Source: Choanephora cucurbitarum (Eukaryota; Mucoromycota; Mucoromycetes; Mucorales; Choanephoraceae). From it: DNA of 64,000 nucleotides. How positions within the stretch are numbered: position 1 is the first letter of the stretch; each line of letters begins with the position of its first letter. A program made the translations under genes and the position numbers. The DNA is taken from positions 310,001 through 374,000 of the forward strand of contig JAIWNI010000017.1 in assembly GCA_025331435.1 (NCBI GenBank). The letters are read 5' to 3'. Below are positions 1-11,654 of this stretch, piece after piece. Under the pieces are notes generated by a model. The model ran no database searches and was not told the origin of the DNA. It saw nothing but the letters and a program-made list of their open reading frames with translations.

Positions 1-2846
1 GAGAATGATGCCTTAATAAACAGGTAGCGTGACAAAAGGCAAGATTATCGCGTTTATGATACTGATGATGTAATAGACTTCTTTTGGCTAAAGAGTTACC
101 TGTTGCACTTGAGGAAATAACGCTTTCAGAAGCCATTGAAGATGTATTGCCTATCATGGACAAATTAGCAGTAGATACAGATGATACTGTACGGGAAACA
201 TTTGCTGGCGAGCTAGATCAAGTTCTATTGTATTTCTATAAGGTCTTGAGACACACATGATATTGGTTATCAGCAACAAACTAATCTGTTTTATTGTATT
301 ACAGAATGCACCTACTATGTTTTCATCCAAACCTCAAGAAAAGAGCTTTGCACCCTTGATTATTAGATTATTATTAGATCAAAGTACAGGCGTTGCTTCA
401 CTTGGTCAACAAGCAGTAGTGTCTGTTGTTACTGAGTTACGTGCACTGTCTGATCAGAACTCAGCATATCAACAAGTCATTGATTGTGAAGTGTTTAAGG
501 GTATTATCGATGGCCTGATGTCGATCATTGACGGCAAGAGAAAATCACCTCGCTTACAAGACGAAGAAGACCAAAATGACATCAACAGAGACGAAGCGCT
601 ACGGTACCATCGTGTTTCTATTGATGACGACCCAGCCACACGATCTCGTCGACCTTCAACTACGCCTGGTTTTGAATCTTCACTGAACGTTCACCATGCT
701 TCTGCCTTTGAAGACGAATTTGATCAAGGCGAAATCAGTTTAGCAAAGATCACTTGTATCTCGGTAATATGACACAACCTACCTCACTATAACCAAACCA
801 ACTCACCTTGTGTTTTCTTTAGTTGATTGCATCTATTGTAGGCGCTTTCGAAGTTGAGAAATGCATTGAGGAATGCTTGCCTATTATCGAAAAGTTAGCT
901 TCTGATCCGTTATTTTATGTACGAAAGGAAGCTGCAGCTGCTGTTGGTAGCATGGCTTTGGTTGTCGACACCAAAACAGCAGAGGAACGATTGTTACCAT
1001 TGTTCCGTCAGTTTGCTCAGGATCAAGTATGGCATGTACGTCGTTCTTGTATCTTGACATTGCCGCAGATCTGTAGTGTTCTGTCTGAAGAGACAAAGGC
1101 AGAGTTGACAGTCTCAAGTGTAGAGAAATTCCGAAATGACGACTCTCGCAATGTCCGCAATGCCATGGCTGATATTATAGGCGATCTTATCTCTAAATTC
1201 TTGCCTCCTGATTGGGAGCTAACGGGCAAGCCAGGTAATTTGCCTGAACCCCTCTTGCAGTACTTTTTGTCGCTTGGATTGAATGCAAGTAACAACAACA
1301 ATCAGATGCTGAAACTCGAAATCGATCGCACATACATCTGCGCTTACAACTTTCCAGCTGTTGTGTTGACTGCAGGTGCTGATTATTGGAACAGTCATCT
1401 ACGCGATACCTATCTCAACTTGACTAAGGACTATCAGATCAAAGTTCGATGCACTTTTGCTCATTCGCTTCACGACATTGCACGTATCATTGGCCCAGAA
1501 CGAACTGAGCGTGACTTGGTCCAGATTTTTGCGCTCTATCTGATGGATATTGATGATGTCAAACAAGGTGTGTTGGAACATTTAGCTGATTTCCTGGGTA
1601 CATTAGCTGCCAACTCTCGAAACGAATACATTCCTATTTTGCAAGAGGTCTGGGATGGTGTCTCCAACAATTGGCATCTAAGAAATATCCTTGCTGGGCA
1701 ATTGATTGATATCTCTTTGTTATTTGATGCTTCTCATGTTGTAGAATGTATATTGCCCTTAGTTGTTCGTGCCTGTCATGATGAATTTGCTGCTGTTAGA
1801 GAAACAGGTGTCAGCGTCTTCCCTGTTGTGCTGGATGTGGTGAAAAATGCAGTTGAGGAAGATGGAGAATCTCTTTCTCAAGCAGAAGGTTATGGTGATG
1901 ATATTGCTGAAAACAAGCGCAATTATGCATTGGCTTTACTTAGCCATGTCATGGAAAGATTAGACGAATTCGCGCGTTCAGAGAGCTACCGTGGTAGACT
2001 AGTGTAAGTTGAAGCTATTTCTTTTAGGAAACAAAAAAAAACTCATTTGTTTTTTAATAGATTTGCACAAATTTGTAAGGCCTTGATTGAAGCAGGCATT
2101 GGAGCCTCTGACTTTGCTTCATTCTTTCTTCCCCGTTTGGCCCCTCTTGCCCATGATCCTGTAGTCAATGTCCGTATTGCTGCTTCGCGTACTATAGGCG
2201 CCATCTATAAAAATGGTATTTTAACTGCATCGGCTATGGATTAATCGAATTTAACTTTTTTTTTCCAACAGAACCTTTCCGCAAAGAATTGAACGAGATT
2301 GCTGCTCCCTCGCGTACAGCAAACCAAACAGGAGAATCACTACACGCATTGGAACAAATGGCCTACCGGTTCGCCTTAGATAAAGATAGCGACGTTCGAT
2401 CCTTTGTGACGGATTACATTGACAATGATATGTTAGAAAAACAACGCAAAAAAGAGCAAGCAACGGCAGACATATTAAAGCCTGTTGAGAATACACAATT
2501 AAATGAAGAAGAAGAGTATGAAGAAGAGGAAGACGACGAAGACGACGAAGACGACGAAAGCAAGAGTATATCTGACAATGACAAGCTAACAAGCGACACA
2601 AAAGAAAAATCTACTAGTCCTATGGATCAAGTCATAACACCACCAGAAGAAAAACAATCAAAGACAGATCCAATGGACATTTCCACTGATGAAGATGAGA
2701 TTATGCTTGAGGCAGAAGATGTTGCTACATCAGCTACACCATCACCAGTATCATCATCGCCGCCATCATCGATATCACCACCATCGTTGCCCTCACACTC
2801 AACAACAGCAGTTGTTTTGCAAAAGCAAGACGACAAGGAAGACTAA
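1..2846 (+). CDS. HEAT-repeat phosphatase regulatory subunit, PP4R1-like (5' partial)
   Basis: Scaffold/regulatory subunit of a PP2A-type phosphatase, most like protein phosphatase 4 regulatory subunit 1. The gene enters from the left edge in frame. Six exons are read: <1-23, 77-242, 305-763, 823-2003, 2061-2215 and 2272-2846, all GT..AG with consistent phase, giving 852 residues in the window. The protein is a chain of HEAT repeats, seen as FYVRKEAAAAVGSMA, WHVRRSCILTLPQIC, RNVRNAMADIIGDL and VNVRIAASRTIGAIY. The C-terminus is acidic and low complexity (GAA/GAC-rich DNA at about 2505-2560), then Ser/Pro-rich. Proteins of this family hold the catalytic subunit and guide substrate choice. A PP2A A subunit (PR65) is the main alternative; the interrupted N-terminal section and acidic tail favour PP4R1. 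The true start lies outside the window. Confidence 0.8.
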
Positions 2847-3526
2847 TCATGTATCATTCTTGTGTATAGTTTTTATATATTATATTTCTCTCCTCCCCTT
2901 TCTTCTCTCAGTATACTATATTTCGTTCTTAATTACTTTATACTTCAATGAAAAAAAAATAAGAATATTCTTCTTTGTATTATTACCACTTCAAGTAGTA
3001 AGACTATGCTTTTTCTTTTCAATTGCGCCCTAACAGACGAGAATGGTGAGTATCGACTGTAGCTTTTAATGATGTTCAGTAATACGTTTTACATGTATCA
3101 GCGTGCTAGAGGTACACTTCATGTGACATGCATCCATATTTATTAGTTTCTACGTTACTTATCATCTTTTTCCCAAAAAATGCGACATTCTTATTGCGCG
3201 TTATCATTCTGAGAAAAGATATACATTGGCAGATGGTCATAGGTTGTCCAATTATAAAGCTACATTTTGAGTTATTAGTTCTCCGCTGCTTGCTGCTTCG
3301 TTCACTGAAGAATATTTTTTTCCATTTTTGGAGTTAATTTCTGCATTAAGGCGGTATGTCGGAATCGTAAGGCAAATGACAACAAGATAAAGACTGTCAT
3401 TTTCTACTCATGTGATGTCTCAAGCCAAGTCCCATGATGAAGAGATATGCAGATCACACATATAAAAGAAATTAAATGCATACCTACACATCTTTTTCTT
3501 TTTTTTGTATTTATATCTAATTTATT
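2847..3526. other. Intergenic, 3' UTR and promoter
   Basis: About 680 bp between the phosphatase subunit and bleomycin hydrolase, transcribed in the same direction. The left part is T-rich 3' UTR-like DNA. The right end holds a TATA box and a pyrimidine-rich leader (about 3490-3520) before the next ATG. No further gene seen. Confidence 0.6.
3461..3467 (+). promoter_or_regulatory. TATA box of bleomycin hydrolase gene
   Basis: TATAAAA lies 66 bp upstream of the ATG at 3527 and is followed by a T/C-rich stretch, the usual layout for a fungal core promoter. Confidence 0.5.
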
Positions 3527-5200
3527 ATGGGCGCTCAATCATCTAAGGAACAAGAAGAACAACAACACTATCACAATGAGAAAATAGTTTCAGTAGATGG
3601 AACAGAAGATTTGCAAGAACAGTTATTGAGACTTGAATTGAGCCACAAATTGCCTGATGTCCCTGCCACTCTTTCTGGTGGCACACTTGCCAAATACTCT
3701 AAGCTATTTGCAGAAGATAACAAGAACTTGTTGGCTAGAAGTGCTTTGATGGGTAACGATCCTACACAAGTCTTGTTGAATTCGAAGGCTGTTCAACAGA
3801 GTAAGCATATTTTCAATGTAAAACTGAACTTGGAAGGCAGTGCCACCAATCAGAAGTCAAGTGGTCGTTGTTGGTTATTTGCTGGCTGCAATGTCATGCG
3901 TTTGGCAGTTATCCAGAAATACAAGCTGTCAGATGACTTTGAATTATCTCAAAGTTACTTGTTCTTTTATGGTACAGTATACATACACTAAAAAAAAATA
4001 TGCTATTTTCTCATCTTCTATCTAAATGAACACTAGATAAACTTGAAAAGGCAAACTGGTTCCTGGAGAACATGATCGACTTGGCAAAAGAAGATATTGA
4101 TGACCGTGTGGTGCAATACCTTTTAACTGACCCTGTTGGAGATGGTGGTCAGTTTGATATGTTGATCAACTTGGTTGAAAAATACGGTGTTGTGCCCAAG
4201 AGTGTCTTCCCTGAAACTTACTCCTCCTCCAACTCTCATCGCTTGAATTGGTTGGTTACTGTCAAGCTTCGTGAATTTGCTACCGAAATCCGTAGTTCTA
4301 TCGAAAAGGGTTTGTCTACTCAAGCCGTTCGCGTCTTAAAGGACAAGATGATGCAGGACATCTATCGTATTTTGGTCATTTCTTTAGGAGAGCCACCTTC
4401 TCAGTTTGATTGGGAAACAACTGATAAGAATGGAAAGTATGTTGGTATTCATCACTTGACACCTAAAAAGTTTTTCCGTGAAGTCGTTAATTATCCTGTA
4501 AGTAACAAATCTTAGCGTATGGGAATAACTTCAATTAATGGCAGCTCTTCTTAGATTGCTGATACCATGTCCTTGATCAATGATCCTCGTAACCCTATCA
4601 ACAAACTGTACACTGTAGATCGCCTTGGCAACATTGTAGGTGGTAAGCCTATTCGTTATGTTAACACTACATCAGAAATTCAAAAACAACTGGCCGTCAA
4701 CGTACTTAAGAGTGGTCGCCCTGTTTGGTTTGGATGTGATGTGGGTCAGTTCTCTGCTTCAGGACAGACTGGTGTGATGGATCTTGATATCTTCGACTAC
4801 AGCCTTGCCTACAATGTTGATTTCAAGTTGTCTAAGAAGAACCGCCTGCTATACAAGGAAAGTTTGATGACCCATGCCATGGTGTTCACAGGTGTCCATT
4901 TAGATGACGAAGGAAAACCTGTACGCTGGAGAGTTGAGAACTCATGGTCTGATAGTTCTGGTGAAAAGGGATTTTGGGTTATGTCAGATGCTTGGTTCTC
5001 TGAATTCGTATTCCAGGTAAGATGATACTCTTGTAAAAACCATTCACCTTATTAACATAAAGCATACTATGATTTCCTTTCTCTTGTAGCTGGTTCTTGA
5101 AAAGAGTGATGTGCCTCGCAAGTTAGTTTCAGTGTTGGATAGTGACGTTATAGTCCTGCCTGCTTATGACCCTATGGGTGCTTTGGCTTCCCCTCATTAA
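3527..5200 (+). CDS. Bleomycin hydrolase (cysteine aminopeptidase, C1B)
   Basis: Cytosolic papain-like cysteine aminopeptidase of the BLMH/Lap3 family, which trims peptides and inactivates bleomycin and homocysteine thiolactone. Four exons: 3527-3971, 4037-4497, 4555-5016 and 5090-5200, 492 residues, normal for the family. All three catalytic elements are present: Cys in SSGRCWLFAG, His in LMTHAMVFTG and Asn in RWRVENSWSD. The C-terminus reads DPMGALASPH; this family ends in a short tail that sits in the active site and makes the enzyme an aminopeptidase, and here two or three residues follow the usual GAL(A) end. The N-terminus MGAQSSK matches an N-myristoylation signal (Gly2, Ser6), which is odd for this enzyme. 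The next gene starts only 110 bp downstream on the same strand. Confidence 0.95.
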
Positions 5201-5309
5201 GAGATATTTATATTCTGAAACATTTACCCGAAATTTAAAAATATATAAAACTTATATGAAGCTCTTGTTTTTTGTTGTTATCACCATTGTTGTCTTTCTC
5301 TGATTTAAA

Positions 5310-5548
5310 ATGGCAAAGATCGGCAAAGCCTTAGCTGTTTCTTTTGGTGCTTTAGCGGGTGGTGCAGGCGGATTTTATCTTTTGGAGATGTACAAGATCA
5401 GATCTAAAGTAAGCTTTGTATACTCATGTAGAGAGCAAGGAATCCTTTTGTTTTAACCTCATGTCATTAGGAACAAAGACTAGCTATGCTGCTTGAGAAA
5501 AAGAAAGAATACGAGAACTTACAAAAGAACAACGAAAGCTCATTATAG
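5310..5548 (+). CDS. 58-aa single-pass membrane micro-protein
   Basis: Two-exon small gene, 5310-5408 and 5471-5548, joined at GTAAGC..TTAG, coding 58 residues. Residues about 6-26 form a Gly/Ala-rich membrane helix (LAVSFGALAGGAGGFYLLEMY), preceded by MAKIGK; the rest is a charged helix (EQRLAMLLEKKKEYENL) ending NNESSL. This layout, a short N-terminal membrane helix then a basic-acidic helix, is typical of mitochondrial inner-membrane assembly factors such as Pet117-like or other complex III/IV helper micro-proteins, but I cannot name a family. Evidence that it is real: a clean ATG, a canonical intron that keeps frame, and compact spacing 110 bp after bleomycin hydrolase. Too short to be found by most gene callers. 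Confidence 0.68.
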
Positions 5549-7247
5549 ACAAACTCATTAGATGCTGTGCATGCCACTCTCTTCACTCTACTCATACATG
5601 TGCGTTCAGTTTTTTTTTTTTTTGTAAGCAACTATACAAAATAAAACCATTGTTGTTGTGCAAGAGGGGTTTTGATCTAAAGCAATATGACCTTTAGGAA
5701 CTGCGCTCATAAAAAAGGACGTTGGCATCAGTGTCTGTAACTAAACTTCCGTCAAGCCTCTTGTATACCGACAGAGATGCTTTCAATAGCCTTAGATCGC
5801 CTCTTTTTTTTTTGTGCGCCTGTGCTTCAATTTTTCTTTCCGTAGCTGTACTAATCTGAGGATCTGAACTACCTTCACCCTCTCTTTATCTTTCTTTGTC
5901 TTTGTTTGTCTTTGTTTTCTGCTTGAATTTGCTTTGGAACATTGAGCTTCAGTTTTTGGAATGGATATGTTTTGCTTGAACATCGAGATTCTATGGCCTA
6001 ACTCAAACGTCTAACCTACTCTCTTTTATTTTGACATTTTCCAGATAATACATATCTGTAGTTATCACTTATTTTCCTCATGCTTCTTTTTCCAAAACCT
6101 AAAACAGATGTGAGAACAAAGAAACAAGACAACAAGGATACAGACACCACTGGTTGACTTAGAGAGGAGTGAGGGAATGAGTTGAAAGGAGTGAGAGGCT
6201 TATTCACATTTCTCTGAGTTAACCTGTATTGTAACGTTACAGAAGATTCTTGATTTCTACCTTCTGGATAACCTCGACACGTAGGCATCCAATATACTAT
6301 AGATCTCCTAACATAAACATCATGAACAATCATTGAAGCAATAAATGCATAATGTGATTCTCTATTTAAAATTTTGTCAAGGTAGGATAATCAAACTATC
6401 AATGCTATAGTCTCTAATTTCTCACTACAGATCTTTGACCTTTTTTTAATACATCTTTGTAAAGGAAAGAAAAAATCAATATAGCTCATCTTAACAGGTC
6501 TGAATAGTAAGGATTCGTTCAGCTGAAAAAAAAAGAAAGAGAATTAGACATTTCAAGACCAAAAGAAAAACAAATGTGTTATGCCAATAAACAACAGTGG
6601 AATAGATGGATTAAGGTAGCACTATAGATGTGAGAGGGAGGATCTTTGATCTTCGCTTAAATCATTTAACCCTCACTCTCAGATGAATCAAATTGATGAC
6701 ACTGTTCTGTGTAATGCTACAATCCGAAAAAAAACATCTAGGCATTATGCACTTGTATTGAACGAGAAAAACATAACTCCATTTATTCTAAAGTAAGGTC
6801 GTGAATTTTTATTCAGGAAAACAGTGTAGTGATATGTATCAGGCTTAAGTTTTAATATCGCTTGTGTCTGTTTTACCTAAACTACTTCAAGCATTTCATG
6901 CAACTCTTGAGGTAATTGAATTCAAAGACGTACAAGAAGCTTGTGATAATTAACGGCCCTGTTAAAATATTGTTGTATCACACCAAATGTTGGGCATGCT
7001 TTTTTTTTATTTGATAAATATGGTACAAGGAATAAAGGCTATAGTAAGCAAAAATAGAATAAGCAAAAAAAAAAAGGAACAAAGGTGGATGAATAAAGAA
7101 AAAAAAAAAGATAAATAATGTCTAATTTGAATGAAGATATGCATAAGATGTAATGCGTGTTAATAGTAAACAGATACTTAAGAAAAGGCTCGTTTCTTGC
7201 TTGTCCAGATAAGCTATTAAAACAAACCTTTTTGATCGTATATAAGT
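5549..7247. other. Intergenic region, 1.7 kb, no gene seen
   Basis: Lies between the micro-protein (+) and the elongase (-), so it holds the 3' ends of both genes. Contains A/T homopolymer runs and two minus-strand open frames (5792-5983, 6016-6333) that lack family similarity and splice context. No RNA gene recognised. Confidence 0.5.
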
Positions 7248-8132
7248 TTAGTCAGCCTTCTTGGCCTTACGGTTACCATAAGTCTTGCGGGCAAAGTCAA
7301 CAAAGAGATAGGTAAGAGGCAAAAGGTAGCCAACATTAATGCCAACAGCGAATTGTTGACCAGGAGACTTGAGACAGTTGGGAACAATCAAATAGCTGAT
7401 AGCAGTAGACATACCGATTAAGAATTGTGAAATTTGCATGGTAGTCAAATAACGTTTTCCTGGAGGATGGAGGCCAATTGAGGTCATAGCATAGTACATG
7501 TACATGATAGAGTGAATCAATGAGTTGAATACAACGAAAATCCAGATAGGTTGAGCTTGGTAACGAATACCAGACCACATGGTGATCATGGCACCTGAAT
7601 GGTGATAAGTTTGCAAAAGAGAGGAACGACGACCCTTCATGATGATGATAGCAGTGTCAATAACTTCGTAGAACTTAGAAAGGTAGAAAAGGTAACCCCA
7701 ATAACCGAGACCTTCATTCCACAAGAAGCTGTCCATATCACAGTACTACCAACAATATGATAAATACGCTGCATACTTACAAAATAACCTTTGTGTTTTA
7801 CTTACAGCATCATGTAAAGATGATCCACGATTGAAGAGCTTGTGCATGTTATAAGCCATGCTGACGAAAGTGATACCAGAGTAAACCGAAAGGATCAAGT
7901 TGTGCACAAAAACGAATGCAGTCATCAATTTACTTGATTTGGTAGCATTGTTTACACCACGGTTCTTGGCTTCAACTCGAGAGAGCTTGGCAGATTCAGC
8001 TGAAGGGTTAAGGAGATGAACAGTAACAGCATAGATAGTAGCAATGGCTACTGGTGTCTTCCAATCCATGAAAAACTCATAGTATTCAGGGAAGGGAATG
8101 CCGGGAATTGGCTTGAGCTGATCGACGTCCAT
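7248..8132 (-). CDS. ELO-family very-long-chain fatty acid elongase
   Basis: 3-ketoacyl-CoA synthase of the ELO/ELOVL family, an ER membrane enzyme that condenses malonyl-CoA with acyl-CoA in fatty acid elongation. Two exons: 8132-7806 and 7745-7248, joined at GTAAGT..GTAG in phase 0, 274 residues. The diagnostic histidine box LQTYHHSGAM is present, with the preceding YLSKFYEVIDTAIIIMKG helix and the following NSLIHSIMYMYYAM segment, all standard for the family; about seven membrane helices are evident. The start at MDVDQL was chosen because the region upstream in frame is Phe/Ser-rich leader DNA downstream of a TATA box. The C-terminus RKAKKAD resembles a lysine-rich ER-retention tail. The HxxHH-with-LQTYHH form is shared by PUFA elongases of Mucoromycota, but substrate range cannot be told from sequence alone. 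Confidence 0.94.
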
Positions 8133-9455
8133 CTTGTAATGAAGAGAAAGAGAAAGAAAGAAAGAAAAAGAATTTTTTAAATCCCTGAAAGAAATGAGGT
8201 TCACCTTATATATGTCTTAGTTAAAAAAAAATAGAGTCAATCGGGGAGGAAGGAGATTGGGTTCCGCCAGCAATTGTATTAAATCTTTACCTTTTTGAGG
8301 AAACCTTGAGGGAGAGTAAAAAACTCAGACTCCCCAGGATTTGGGTGGTGCAAGCAAAAAAAAAATTGATGAATAGACCATGTGGGGCGAATCCAGATAT
8401 AAAGACCTAAAACAAGCTACACTGCTTCTTGCAATTGTTCTGTTTTTCTTAGCCCAAGTCGCATTTTTATTTGACTGCAGGGCAAATCCAGACAGAGTAG
8501 ATTCACTGTTGGTAAGCCCTTTGCTTGATTTAGAAGTAAAGATCAATTGTACACAGACTTAGATGTAATTAGTTTGGCCTGATCTTGATGTCATGAGAAC
8601 AAGAAACAATCTTTACAAAAAAGAAAACACAATTCTGTGTCAAACTGTGGCGCGCAGGCCTGTTTGTGGTATTCTACTGAAGAAAAGTATACCCAATCAA
8701 TTTGCTTCAATCTGCCCCAACATTGAGAATTTGTTGAACTTCAATTTGTCCCTTTTCTTTTTGTCTAGTTATGTTTCAGGAACATCCTGTTGAACCTTTG
8801 TGGCAAACACAATGGGCGAAATTGATTCTTCTTGAGGTTTGCGTTTGTAAGGAGAAACAAAAATACACTGATCGTGCTGCTGCTCTCTGTAATAAGTTGA
8901 ACCTGACAATGCTACTAAAAAGACATACAGTTGAAGTTAACTTGTTTACTTTTCCCCAGTAAGTGAATATACAAGGACTAAAGGATTGTAATTGAGAAGC
9001 GTATCCAATATTGTCTCCTTAAAATTAAGGTTGTGAAATTTCAGGCGCTTTTTCTCTTGTTTCTAAGAGATAGAAGAAAAAAAAAGCAGGTTGGGCTGTC
9101 TCTCTAAAGCTATTTTGATTTGATTTCATACAAAATATACGTTTATGCTTTAGCATTTTTAATTAAAATGTCTTAATGGTAGCTTCTGAATGTATGCCAA
9201 TTAATGAGAGTAGGCTATCGCATTCATTAGTGCTTCTATGAAATGTTTGTAGTAACAAATTCATGCAAAGTTTATTTGTGTAACGGTGAAAACTATGATT
9301 TGTTTACTGCTAGTAAAGGAAAAGCATGGTTGCTAATCAATAAGGATGTATTAGATGAGAAGACGCACCAAAGACAACAACAGTATAGATGTTTTGCCTG
9401 CAACATATGCATAACACAGTCAAGACATCATCACATATTATTCCGAATGCATTTC
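8133..9455. other. Intergenic region, 1.3 kb
   Basis: Upstream region of the elongase and downstream region of the TFIIIC-type gene, both on the minus strand. Short plus-strand open frames (8380-8562, 8771-8962) have no recognisable family and no convincing splice chain. Otherwise nothing seen. Confidence 0.45.
8205..8212 (-). promoter_or_regulatory. TATA box of the elongase gene
   Basis: TATATAAG on the minus strand, about 73 bp upstream of the ATG at 8132, followed by an AG/CT-rich leader. Position supports choosing the ATG at 8132. Confidence 0.45.
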
Positions 9456-11322
9456 CTAGGTACAGCCAGTAAACTCGATTCTACAAAGACCAGCTTTACC
9501 TCCAGAAGCTATCCATCCAGAAGCATTCTTATTGGGATTCCAAGCAATCTTGATAGAGAACTGTCAGTTACTTTTGTTTATCTTTGTTTCTAAAAAAACT
9601 GCTACCTTTTGAAGAGCAATACAAGGCTCAGCAAACACAGTATGATAGGCACGCTCAGGCAAAGATAACTATTTTCAAGAAGCATTTGTCAGTTCATGCA
9701 TTTGCTAACTACAGATAACCTTACGTTTGGCTTTATTCCGTCTACGAACCGAAAAGTTTGGGTATCATTATCAAAAATAAGTTTGTATAAAGTGTATTCC
9801 GGATTCTAAAACATAAGCAAAAGAGAAAAGGTCAAATCGTTGCATTCTGTTTTTTCGAGCTTTACCTTGTGTTTTGCTGTGAGCTCTATCTCATCATGAG
9901 CAAACATCTTGACCATCGCGCTACCGTTGGAACTGACTGAAGCCATAACACCATGATGCGGGCTGACAGAAATGGACCAAACATGGCTGCTATGAGCATT
10001 CAAGTTGATTGCCTTTCTTGCAATATAACTCAAGTTTCTTCGCACCAGTCCGTCCGCTTCAGAGAACAGGAATCCATAACTATGTCCAGTACCAGATATA
10101 GATGTAAATGTGGCTACACAAATGGATTGAGTACGATGCCATAACATTAGTTCTTCTAGCTTACTTCTTCTTCTTATCATCTTGAACGGCATATGAGGAT
10201 CGTCTAGATCATGGAGTAAAATATTCCCATCGAAATCAGACGAAAAAAGGGTGTTCTGACCAAATAGGGATCCCCAGCTGATGCATCTTATGGCAACCTG
10301 TGAAGCATTTGGGATACTGACAATGACCTTCGGTTTGCCTTCTAAAAGTGAGCCCAAAATATCCCAAACAACAATCATTCCAGATGTTGTACCACAAGCC
10401 AGCTTTCCTTGACCTCCCCAACTTAGACAAAGTGCATGTGCTTGATGTGTTTCCAGACACAATCGAGGACTCTCAAGTTGTACTATTTGCCTTTGTTTTT
10501 TAGAAACTACACACTAGCTATATATTGCTGCTTACTGGTTATTGTGTCATCATCCAATCCTTCTTTGGAGCGAACATAATTGGGATGTGGTATTACAAAG
10601 ATTCGAATAGACCCATCCACAAATAAAATTGCAACAATACCAAGCTTTTGCTATCAAAAGGTAACTCATTTAACTAACTATCTGATCAAGCACCAAGTCA
10701 CTATCTATACATCCCAAACAAACGGTATATAAATTCATACCTCATCATATGCACTGCATGGCGCCCACTTCAATTCAGCAATGGGACCAAATTTATGCAA
10801 AATGCACATTGCCAACTTAATTGATTGACTTTGCTGATTCGTTGTTGATGGAAACTCCCATATCTGAACCATGTTATATCTTTCCTCTTTTTTTGCATCT
10901 TCCTTAATCATATGATGCTCTTCTGTAGAATAATAGCCACCGATAGCCAAGTATTCAACTGCACTATCTGATACTTTTGGGATAAAATCAAGACCCCATA
11001 TTGAAAAACCAACATTCAGTATAAATCCTCTTTTGTATTTTATATCCTTGCTCAAATCAATGCTCTGAAATGCCATCAAAGTATGAGTTTTCAATGTGCT
11101 TATACCGGTAACTATCTTGAGTTCATTTGGACTCAAAATACAGTCTAAACTAAGTTTGGAGATGATTAGCTTGTTTACACCAACTTGAGCTTAGCAATAG
11201 AAAGCTCACTTTTCAGAAGCAGTTTTCCATTCTTTGTCACTTGTCGAAACCCTGCTGTAGATATTGCTTTTGGCTGCCTCTTCGTATAGGTCAGAGTATT
11301 CCTTTATAGAGTAGTAAGGCAT
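9456..11322 (-). CDS. WD40-repeat protein, TFIIIC subunit (Tfc6/Sfc6/GTF3C2)-like
   Basis: Likely B-box-binding-module subunit of RNA polymerase III factor TFIIIC. Exons on the minus strand: 11322-11210, 11149-10741, 10650-10536, 10482-9866, 9805-9725, 9668-9606 and 9560-9456. All junctions keep phase and give 500 residues. The body is a diverged WD40 propeller: FSIWGLDFIPK, IAELKWAP, LGIVAILFVDGSIRIF, HALCLSWGG, LACGTTSGMIVVWDI and HVWSISVSPHHGVMASVSSNGS. It ends KIAWNPNKNASGWIASGG. This order (an ORF with SIWGLDF, then GxVAILFxDGSIRIF) matches the propeller of GTF3C2/Sfc6. A 51-nt in-frame segment in the fourth exon (10164-10114) has GTAAGC, CTAAT and TAG and may be a further intron, which would give 483 residues. 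Other WD40 families cannot be ruled out. Confidence 0.68.
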
Positions 11323-11516
11323 TATGCCAAACTGAAAGAGAAAGATGAACTGAGAAGGTAAATACTACTCCGATAAATAAAGTGGCTTAGATATGTGACC
11401 GTTGTTGTCCCCGAAAAAAAAAAGGTTAAATTTCCTTTTTTTTCTTGACGCGAATTTATCTCCTTTCTTTCTCTGGTTTGTAACTGTTGTTAGGATAAGA
11501 AGGTAATTATTTGTTT

Positions 11517-11654
11517 TTGTTTTATTTTATTTTATTTTATTTTATTTTATTTTATTTTATTTTATTTTATTTTATTTTATTTTATTTTATTTTATTTTAT
11601 TTTATTTTATTTTATTTTATTTTATTTTATTTTATTTTATTTTATTTTATTTTT
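11517..11654. repeat. (TTTTA)26 pentanucleotide microsatellite
   Basis: The unit TTTAT repeats without a single interruption from 11521 to 11650 (26 copies), with partial units at both sides. It lies about 200 bp upstream of the TFIIIC-type start on the opposite strand. The reading frame through it is an artefact of the five-base unit. Confidence 0.98.

Noticed and set aside
6016..6333. 105-codon minus-strand open frame
   Set aside because: No domain, mixed low-complexity content, and no splice partners.
8380..8962. Two short plus-strand frames that might form a two-exon gene
   Set aside because: A hydrophobic first frame and a second frame near a CTAG acceptor were considered, but no splice combination kept phase with a credible product.
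9243..9593. Plus-strand 116-codon open frame
   Set aside because: Overlaps the last exons of the TFIIIC-type gene on the minus strand, which have consistent splice phase and protein-like sequence.
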